Source: Clostridia bacterium (GTDB taxonomy: Bacteria > Bacillota > Clostridia > Oscillospirales > Acutalibacteraceae). From it: a stretch of DNA of 6,161 nt. Location of the stretch: assembly GCA_024404065.1 (NCBI GenBank), contig JAKSQR010000096.1, forward strand, positions 1-6,161, written 5' to 3'. Of this stretch, positions 5,808-6,161 are shown piece by piece. A model generated the notes under the pieces. The model did no database searches, was not told the DNA's origin, and was given only the letters and a program-made list of their open reading frames with translations. Position 1 is the stretch's first letter. Every line of letters starts with the position of its first letter. A program made the translations under genes and the position numbers.

Positions 5808-6161
5808 TTACTGATAATTATTCTGATGGTAGGTTATGGCAACCTCGCTCATCATAGTGGCAGGGGAGTCAAAAAGAAGGCGCAGCATATAATTCTTTGT
5901 CATTTTAACCTTGCTGTTGCAGTTTGCAATTTTGTAGGCGACATCAGTTATATGCTCACTTGTGATTTTATCAAGGCGGCTTTTAACAAAATCTGCTGCG
6001 TATTTAGTGCCGCCTATGCGTATTTCCTTGCTTGTTACCGAGTAGGTTTCTGCCATAACCTCAATTAGCTCCGCTATTATTTCAACATTAGCACCATATT
6101 TGATTATATCATACTCAACTCTCTCCCGTATCTCATCCACAGATATGAATGGATGGTAAGT
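5808..6161 (-). CDS. C-terminal part of a DUF6017-type (replication initiator A-like) protein, partial
   Basis: The reading frame is open through the window edge (seven more codons upstream of the GTG at 6140), so this is the 3' end of a larger gene and the GTG need not be the start. The visible 117 residues are largely helical. They show a pattern remembered from the DUF6017 C-terminal domain of clostridial replication initiator protein A relatives: an EYDII segment, then ELIEVMAE, then EIRIGG, then ADFVKSRLDKITSEHI, and later KMTKNYMLRLLFDSP. Such proteins usually have an N-terminal RepA/winged-helix domain and occur on plasmids, integrative elements and in chromosomes. The N-terminus, and hence the function here, is not visible. 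The gene ends 89 bases before the operon's -35 box, and no clear terminator separates them. Assignment rests on recalled family pattern, without a database search. Confidence 0.68.
   Translation of the reverse strand, partial: TYHPFISVDEIRERVEYDIIKYGANVEIIAELIEVMAETYSVTSKEIRIGGTKYAADFVKSRLDKITSEHITDVAYKIANCNSKVKMTKNYMLRLLFDSPATMMSEVAITYHQNNYQ

Noticed and set aside
5826..6068. Plus-strand open frame opposite the DUF6017-like tail
   Set aside because: The minus-strand frame shows a recognisable family pattern and continues past the window edge; the plus-strand translation is Cys/Phe/Ala-rich, as antisense shadows often are.

Overview
The window looks like chromosomal DNA of an anaerobic Gram-positive gut or rumen Clostridia member (Ruminococcus/Oscillospiraceae-like). 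The reasons are a ferredoxin-dependent 2-oxoacid oxidoreductase, strong AGGAGG-type ribosome binding sites, a sigma-A-type promoter, a T-box leader, and a neighbouring protein tail of the DUF6017/replication-initiator type common in these bacteria. The genus cannot be fixed from the sequence. All supported genes are on the minus strand, so the window reads right to left.

Layout in transcription order. At 6161-5808 is the C-terminal end of a DUF6017-like protein whose start lies outside the window. From 5807 to 5364 is a 444-base non-coding stretch. It holds an imperfect palindrome, a near-consensus promoter (TTGACA, 17 bases, TAAAAT with an extended -10 TG), and a class I T-box riboswitch with stem I, a stem II/III region, an antiterminator and an intrinsic terminator. 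Next come four closely spaced genes: an AMP-forming acyl-CoA ligase (5363-3726), indolepyruvate:ferredoxin oxidoreductase alpha (iorA, 3685-1961) and beta (iorB, 1943-1371), and phenylacetate-CoA ligase (paaK, 1306-8).

How the genes work together. CoA ligases activate arylacetates (phenylacetate, 4-hydroxyphenylacetate, indoleacetate), and IOR interconverts aryl-acetyl-CoA + CO2 + reduced ferredoxin with aryl-pyruvate + CoA. Aryl-pyruvates are one transamination from Phe, Tyr and Trp. The T-box specifier loop reads GAA-UUC-A, so the predicted specifier is UUC (phenylalanine), and the bulge UGGU matches a tRNA ending in ACCA. A T-box switches genes on when its tRNA is uncharged. The operon should therefore be induced by phenylalanine starvation, which points to making phenylalanine by reductive carboxylation of scavenged phenylacetate rather than degrading it. 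This link between a Phe T-box and an arylacetate salvage operon is the main discovery candidate. The direction of flux is an inference from the regulation, not something the enzyme sequences show.
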